NCBI GenBank assembly: GCA_020847425.1
Contig: JADLCC010000170.1
Location: 1 to 32,215, forward strand
From: Saprospiraceae bacterium
GTDB lineage: Bacteria > Bacteroidota > Bacteroidia > Chitinophagales > Saprospiraceae
Reading direction: 5' to 3'
Length of the DNA stretch: 32,215 nucleotides
Position numbers and translations under genes: made by a program. Below are positions 27,174 to 32,215 of the stretch, one piece after another (position 1 is the stretch's first letter; the number at the start of each line of letters is the position of its first letter). The notes under the pieces are model-generated. The model did no database searches. It was not told where the DNA came from and worked only from the letters and a program-made list of their open reading frames with translations.

Positions 27174-30146
27174 TCAGTAATACTCCTTTATATACCCATA
27201 CGCCTTCTCAAACAACGCCTCCTCCTTGTGCAATTGATACTTCAGCAAGGTCTTGCGCAGCGATTTCTGTACCTCCCGCTCGCCTGCCACGGTTGTTTGC
27301 CACCCAGGGAAACGCACGATTTTCACGATGGCGTCGATATCATTCACGATACGTTCCACCACAGCCGGCGTTTGGTCTGTTTTTAATTCCAGGAACAATT
27401 CAGTCAACGCAGTCTTGGCTGATTTTCGTTCTTCGGGTGTGAACACATCCCGTTCCGCTTCCAGGGTTTCTTTAGCGATTTGGCAGAGTTCCTTAATGAA
27501 ATCAATACTGCTGATCAATCCCTGTTCGGCTTTCAGGCGCACCGCGTCAAGGCGTTCGCTGAGTTTTTTGAAGGTTGGATTACCCGGATGTCCCTTGAAC
27601 CGGCTGATCAAAATCCGAACCAGTTTATCGGCATCCCTCGGGTCTTTTTTGTGCATTAGGTCGTCGATCACCTCGGCATTGAGCACCACCTCCTCCATGT
27701 CATCGGAAATACCGTCGACGTGGATGTGTTCGTGAATGAGGGCCGTGGTTTGGGCGCCCAGCGCATGCCAAAGCAAGCGGCCGTGATCGTCGGTCGCCGG
27801 GCGGACGGAGGTGTACACCTGGCTCAGCCACTTATAATCATGCTGATGCGGGTTTAGTACGGCGTCCGGGCTGAGAGACTCCCATACCTTGGACAGGTTC
27901 ACATAGTCGAGGGCAAAAGCGTCCCGTTTTTCATTGTTGTGGAGGCAGTCTTGCGCCAGGCTCAATCCTTCAAATCCTTCGATGTTGCGGTCAACATCCG
28001 GGAAATGGCCCTGGGCTTTTTCCACGAGCACCGGCAACATGTCCCGCATTTCCTGCAAATTGGTTACCACCGATTTCACGCTTTCCTCGTCGAAAGCCAA
28101 GGCTTGCGCGGTGTCGTCGAACACGCCGAAATAGTCTACGATCCGCCCGAAGGTTTTGTTCGGGAAAAGCCGGTTGGTGCGGCAGATCGCCTGAAGCAAG
28201 GTGTGATCCTTCAGCGATTTATCGAGGTACAGCGTTTGGAGGATGGGGGCATCGAAGCCGGTGAGCAACTTGGCCGTGACGATGAGAAATTGCAGCGGCG
28301 ATTGGGCGTCGTTGAACTGCTCGACGATTTTTTCCTGCTTGTCTTTATCAATGCTCCATTCCTGTTTGAACTCGAAGGTGTCGTTGGCGGAACTGGAAAT
28401 AACCACCGCGCTGCACGCTTCTACCAGGAGTTGATCCAATTCGCGTTTGTATTGTACACAGGCTTCCCGGTCGGGCGTGACGATCATGGCCTTAAAACCC
28501 TGTGGCTCCACGTGTTCCTGAAAGTGTTTGACGATATCTGCAACGATGGTGCGTACGCGTTCCGGCGACTTGAGGAACACCGACATTTTCGCTGCCTTTT
28601 GGCTGAGCAGATTGCGGTCCGATTCACTCAGGTCGTTGGCCATTTCATTGAAGGCGATGTCGAGGCTGTCTTTGTCAATATGCACATTGGGCAGGCGCGG
28701 CTCGAAATGCAGGGGTAGGGTCTGTTGGTCGCGGATGCTGTCCTGGAAGGTATAGCGGCTCAGGTAGCCGCTGGCGTCTTGTTCGGCGCCGAAGGCCCAG
28801 AAGGTATTTTTATCGGCCCGGTTGATGGGCGTTCCGGTGAGGCCGAAAAGAAAAGCGTTGGGCAGGGCCGCCCGCATTTTCCGCCCCAGATCGCCTTCCT
28901 GGGTACGGTGCGCTTCGTCCACCATCAAAATAATATTGTCACGCAGGTTCATGTCCGGATAGGCGTCCTTGAACTTGTGCACCATTGTGATGATGATCTT
29001 GCGGGTATCGCGCTCCAGCAGGTCGTGCAGGGCGCTGATGCTGTCGGCATTGACTAAGTTAGGCACATCGGCGGCGGAGAAGGTGCCAGATATCTGGGTG
29101 TCCAGGTCAATACGGTCCACCACTATAATAACCGTCGGACTTTTCAACGCCTGCATTTTCCGGAGTTTTTGGGCGGCAAACACCATGAGCAGCGACTTGC
29201 CGGAACCCTGAAAATGCCAGATCAGCCCTTTTTTGATCTGCCCGTCCTGCACCCGTTGAACGATTGCGTTGGCGCCTTCATATTGTTGGTAACGCGCCAC
29301 TACCTTGATTTTGCGTTTTTTGCTGTTGGTGGCGTATATCGTGAAGTGTTGGAGGATATCCAGCAAAGTCTGCGGTTTGAGCAGGTTGGTCATTTGTTTG
29401 CCCACGTCCTGTAGGCCGGCCACGAGCGCCAGATCGCTGCGCTCGTCTTCCAGGCGCCAGGGACACCAGAATTCCAGCGATGTGCGCACAGCGCCGTAGC
29501 GGAATTCCTTGCCCTCGGTGGCGAAATTCAAAATAGTAGGCACGAACAAGGCCGGCACTGTATTTTCGTATACGTCGTGGATTTCGAACGCGCCGTCGAG
29601 CCAGGACACCGCCGGGCGCACCGGTGTTTTAGCCTCACCCACCACCACTGGAATACCGTTGATGAATAAGACAATATCCGGTATTTTGGTTTCACGGGCT
29701 CGGATTTTGAATTGATTGGTCAGGTGGTAGGTATTGTTTTTCGGCTGGTCGAAATCAATCAGGTGCACCGGCACGTGGGTGCCGTCTTTGCCAAACGGCA
29801 TGGTAACTTCGCCTTTCAGCCAGCGGGCGAAATCTTCGTTGGCCCGCACCAAGCCCACCTGATTCACCGTGAGCAACACTGCCCGAAGTTTGTGGATCAC
29901 TTCTTCTGCTCGATCCGGCTGGGCAGCGATTTCCGGATTAATGCGGACGAGCGCCTTTTTTAGTTCCGGTTCCACCAACACTTCGGTGATTTCGCGTGGC
30001 AGTTGATCGGCGGCCAGGTATTGCCAGCGCAGGCCGCTGCCATAAGCAGGCGCCGACTCCTGTACCTGGCCGGTGGCGTTGAGATTAACGCCGGACAGTT
30101 CGCGGATGATGTAGTGTTCAACGGAGTTTAGTTCATTGAAGGGCAT
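27174..30146 (-). CDS. hsdR: Type I restriction endonuclease subunit R
   Basis: PD-(D/E)XK block KIPDIVLFINGIPVVVGEAKTP; FQGSGKSLLMVFAAQKLRKM (Walker A); IILMVDEAHRTQEGDLGRKM (DEAH); LFGLTGTPINRADKNTFWAFG; LTGFDAPILQTLYLDKSLKDHTLLQAICRTNR. Confidence 0.95.
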   Translation of the reverse strand: MPFNELNSVEHYIIRELSGVNLNATGQVQESAPAYGSGLRWQYLAADQLPREITEVLVEPELKKALVRINPEIAAQPDRAEEVIHKLRAVLLTVNQVGLVRANEDFARWLKGEVTMPFGKDGTHVPVHLIDFDQPKNNTYHLTNQFKIRARETKIPDIVLFINGIPVVVGEAKTPVRPAVSWLDGAFEIHDVYENTVPALFVPTILNFATEGKEFRYGAVRTSLEFWCPWRLEDERSDLALVAGLQDVGKQMTNLLKPQTLLDILQHFTIYATNSKKRKIKVVARYQQYEGANAIVQRVQDGQIKKGLIWHFQGSGKSLLMVFAAQKLRKMQALKSPTVIIVVDRIDLDTQISGTFSAADVPNLVNADSISALHDLLERDTRKIIITMVHKFKDAYPDMNLRDNIILMVDEAHRTQEGDLGRKMRAALPNAFLFGLTGTPINRADKNTFWAFGAEQDASGYLSRYTFQDSIRDQQTLPLHFEPRLPNVHIDKDSLDIAFNEMANDLSESDRNLLSQKAAKMSVFLKSPERVRTIVADIVKHFQEHVEPQGFKAMIVTPDREACVQYKRELDQLLVEACSAVVISSSANDTFEFKQEWSIDKDKQEKIVEQFNDAQSPLQFLIVTAKLLTGFDAPILQTLYLDKSLKDHTLLQAICRTNRLFPNKTFGRIVDYFGVFDDTAQALAFDEESVKSVVTNLQEMRDMLPVLVEKAQGHFPDVDRNIEGFEGLSLAQDCLHNNEKRDAFALDYVNLSKVWESLSPDAVLNPHQHDYKWLSQVYTSVRPATDDHGRLLWHALGAQTTALIHEHIHVDGISDDMEEVVLNAEVIDDLMHKKDPRDADKLVRILISRFKGHPGNPTFKKLSERLDAVRLKAEQGLISSIDFIKELCQIAKETLEAERDVFTPEERKSAKTALTELFLELKTDQTPAVVERIVNDIDAIVKIVRFPGWQTTVAGEREVQKSLRKTLLKYQLHKEEALFEKAYGYIKEYY

Positions 30147-30295
30147 GGGCGGGTTGGCGGTTCGTTTACATTGGCGTGCTGATTTTCAACAGGTTGGCAA
30201 AGTTAATGCCACATTGGTGAAATTCAGCGCCAATTCTACCCCAAGACCTCTACTATTGTCAGACAATATCTGTATCACGAAGTGCCGCTGATGGC

Positions 30296-31342
30296 TTACA
30301 TCAAGCCATCCCGGTATTCCTTCAAACGCTGGGTGGCAATTTTAATATGCTTTTCCTGGATCAGCCGTTTTTTACGTGGATTCCACTCTTGCATAGCCTT
30401 AAAAATCTCATCCAACGTTTTTTCCGGACCCTCCTTTTGTAAATAATCAACGGAAGCCAGGACCTCCAACGACCAGGAGGATTGAAACCCGTCGATAAGC
30501 CGCGTTAAATTATCCAAACGTGTCCGTTGTTCTATGCTGAGTTCCTTTTCGACATAGTTTTTAACTTCTTCAAACCTGTCATATTGTAATTGAAGCGTCT
30601 CGAATGGCTTTGCTTGTTGTTGTTCAAGTCCTTTGAGGTATTTACCATTCAATGCATACAATACATGCCCCACTTGCACCGCGTAAGGGCCATAAATATG
30701 GGGTTTAAAATCAAGCCGGAGCGGCTCACCCATCCGTTGAAGAAACCAGGCCAGCTTATTCGCTACAAAAAGATTCGGCGCTTCGCCCAATGATTCATAG
30801 AAATACATTGCATACAGTAACATCGCTCTCGCCGGAGTCAAATGAACTGGCTTTGGTTGATTTTGATTTTGAAGCAACCTTTTAACCGCTTCGTTGGGCT
30901 CATATACCAGAATATCAACTTCTTTCACAGGGTGGAGGTGCTCCTCAATCATGGTTTTGACCTTGTTCCAGTCCAGGCCTCCATTTCCACAGCCTAAAGG
31001 CGGTAGGGCTATACTGTGAATGCCCCACTCCGGAATAAGCCATGCCAGCGTTTTTAACCCTGATTCAATCCACGCGTAACTTGACCTTCGATACCACTCT
31101 TTCTTCGTTGCGAAATTAACGATAAGCCGTTCCCCGTTCAGCGTTTGTTCCTTGAATGCCAAAATACCACCGGGTTCCAACGTACCATTTTTGCAAGCGT
31201 GCTGGTAAAATCGGAAGTTTTCCGGGTATGCTTCTTTGAATTGCAGGGCAATACCTTTCCCCATCACACCGACAGTGTTGACGGTGTTAACCAGCGCTTC
31301 GACTGGCGCATCGAGCAGGTTTCCTTGCAAATAGCGGATCAT
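30296..31342 (-). CDS. darG: DarG-like macrodomain antitoxin (ADP-ribosylglycohydrolase) with C-terminal extension
   Basis: MIRYLQGNLLDAPVEALVNTVNTVGVMGKGIALQFKEAYPENF...IHSIALPPLGCGNGGLDW macrodomain; start overlaps the darT stop (TGATG). Confidence 0.9.
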   Translation of the reverse strand: MIRYLQGNLLDAPVEALVNTVNTVGVMGKGIALQFKEAYPENFRFYQHACKNGTLEPGGILAFKEQTLNGERLIVNFATKKEWYRRSSYAWIESGLKTLAWLIPEWGIHSIALPPLGCGNGGLDWNKVKTMIEEHLHPVKEVDILVYEPNEAVKRLLQNQNQPKPVHLTPARAMLLYAMYFYESLGEAPNLFVANKLAWFLQRMGEPLRLDFKPHIYGPYAVQVGHVLYALNGKYLKGLEQQQAKPFETLQLQYDRFEEVKNYVEKELSIEQRTRLDNLTRLIDGFQSSWSLEVLASVDYLQKEGPEKTLDEIFKAMQEWNPRKKRLIQEKHIKIATQRLKEYRDGLM

Positions 31343-31986
31343 CAGTAGTAGAAATTGCCTTTAGAATCGATTTGAGTTGGAATGCTTAAATCCAGGCGCT
31401 GCATGATTTCGGCGGCAAAATCCAACATTTCCTGGTCATAAACAACAATAGCGCCGATACAATCTGGTGGGACATGATCCTGTACCAAAAATTCAGCTTG
31501 TTTCCGGCGCTGTCGAGTATCATCTTCTGGGGTATTATTCCAATACCGGCTCTTTACGACATCCCAATCCACTTCTTTGAGGTCATTCCGGTTTGAAAAA
31601 AAACTGGTGAGTCGATCTTTAGCATGCCCATCAGTAAAAACAAAGGAAAGCTCTTTTTGCTCAAAAGCCTCCATTTTGCAGCAAACGTAGACGATCTCCC
31701 GCTGAGAACGTTTCGTAACACCCCGGTGTCCTGTTTTGATATTGAGCAACATGACCGACAATGGGCCGAAGTAAAATGGTACATAATCACCCAGGTTGCC
31801 CATACCCTCTATTCCTACCGGATAATCATGCCGCTGACCTATGAGCTGATTGTCGCCAATTACCACATAATCCGGGTCCTGCTGGGGGTGCTGTTTTGTA
31901 AACATCCCATGCTGGAGAATGTACTCCAGGTTCGTGTAATGGACGATCCGGAATACCCAAATAGTATCTGGTATTTTGCCTGGCAT
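31342..31986 (-). CDS. darT: DarT-like DNA ADP-ribosyltransferase toxin (DUF4433)
   Basis: IVHYTNLEYILQHGMFT; IGQRHDYPVG; YVPFYFGPLSVMLLNI; RRKQAEFLVQDHVPPDCIGAIVVYD (conserved Glu region); coupled to macrodomain gene. Confidence 0.92.
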   Translation of the reverse strand: MPGKIPDTIWVFRIVHYTNLEYILQHGMFTKQHPQQDPDYVVIGDNQLIGQRHDYPVGIEGMGNLGDYVPFYFGPLSVMLLNIKTGHRGVTKRSQREIVYVCCKMEAFEQKELSFVFTDGHAKDRLTSFFSNRNDLKEVDWDVVKSRYWNNTPEDDTRQRRKQAEFLVQDHVPPDCIGAIVVYDQEMLDFAAEIMQRLDLSIPTQIDSKGNFYY

Positions 31987-31997
31987 AATTTAGGTTG

Positions 31998-32005
31998 CAA
32001 AATTA
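31998..32005 (-). promoter_or_regulatory. Possible Bacteroidota -7 box upstream of darT
   Basis: TAATTTTG on the minus strand matches TAnnTTTG; no clear -33 TTG at the usual spacing was found. Confidence 0.3.
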
Positions 32006-32106
32006 ATTGTTACGTCCCCAATACTCACACCTGCACTTCACTTTCGCGCTTTCCACATCCCTGGCAAGCGAAGTCTGATACGCCCACAATGAGGTTCCCC
32101 CCATTC

Positions 32107-32214
32107 TTAAACCAGCAGGGTTGAATATTTAGTTGGAATGAATGGTACTTTTTTTCCGAAATAGAGGTCTGCGGGGGTGTTGTAATTGAGGGATTCATGG
32201 CCTCTTTCGTGGTT
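32107..32214 (-). CDS. 3' end of an rve (integrase core) transposase, truncated by the window edge
   Basis: Not in the ORF track; minus-strand translation NHERGHESLNYNTPADLYFGKKVPFIPTKYSTLLV* matches the typical IS3/IS481-type transposase tail (YN..R.H.SLNY.TP..). Confidence 0.75.
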   Translation of the reverse strand, partial: NHERGHESLNYNTPADLYFGKKVPFIPTKYSTLLV

Positions 32215-32215
32215 A

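Noticed and set aside
30254-30268. Short palindrome TATTGTC-A-GACAATA between darG and hsdR
   Set aside because: Could be an operator or hairpin, but 7-bp arms in isolation are too weak to claim function.
1-32215. tRNA, rRNA or CRISPR arrays
   Set aside because: None recognised by eye; a covariance-model scan (tRNAscan/Infernal) would be needed to exclude small RNAs.

Overview
The window looks chromosomal and Bacteroidota-like. This is inferred from T9SS type A and type B C-terminal sorting domains, SprB-like repeats and a TAnnTTTG-type promoter box; a Saprospiria-like host is a guess. From left to right: (i) a membrane/coiled-coil protein and a small companion gene at the left edge. (ii) An AT-rich MORN-repeat lipoprotein/secreted protein gene. 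(iii) Two large secreted T9SS cargo proteins. (iv) A cluster with small exported proteins, an exported TPR-CHAT protease-like protein, a putative anti-sigma-like membrane protein and an unusual sigma-70-like protein with three tandem region-4-like HTH units. (v) An intact-looking IS630-family element with perfect TIRs, TA target duplication and a split transposase. (vi) A staphylococcal-nuclease gene followed by a decayed partial tandem copy. (vii) A phage/plasmid-like early-replication module on the minus strand: C5 cytosine methyltransferase, several unknowns, DnaB helicase, HTH proteins, and a divergent XRE repressor with a palindromic operator. (viii) A defence segment with HsdR and DarTG. 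(ix) The 3' end of an rve-type transposase at the right edge. The most striking non-gene signal is a strong local enrichment of the word AAATGCGG/CCGCATTT (heptamer AAATGCG/CGCATTT, 24 sites by eye in about 5.1 kb, 19401-24471). It spans several genes and falls in all three codon frames, so it appears constrained at DNA level rather than protein level. No tRNA, rRNA or CRISPR array was recognised. All counts and alignments were done by eye.
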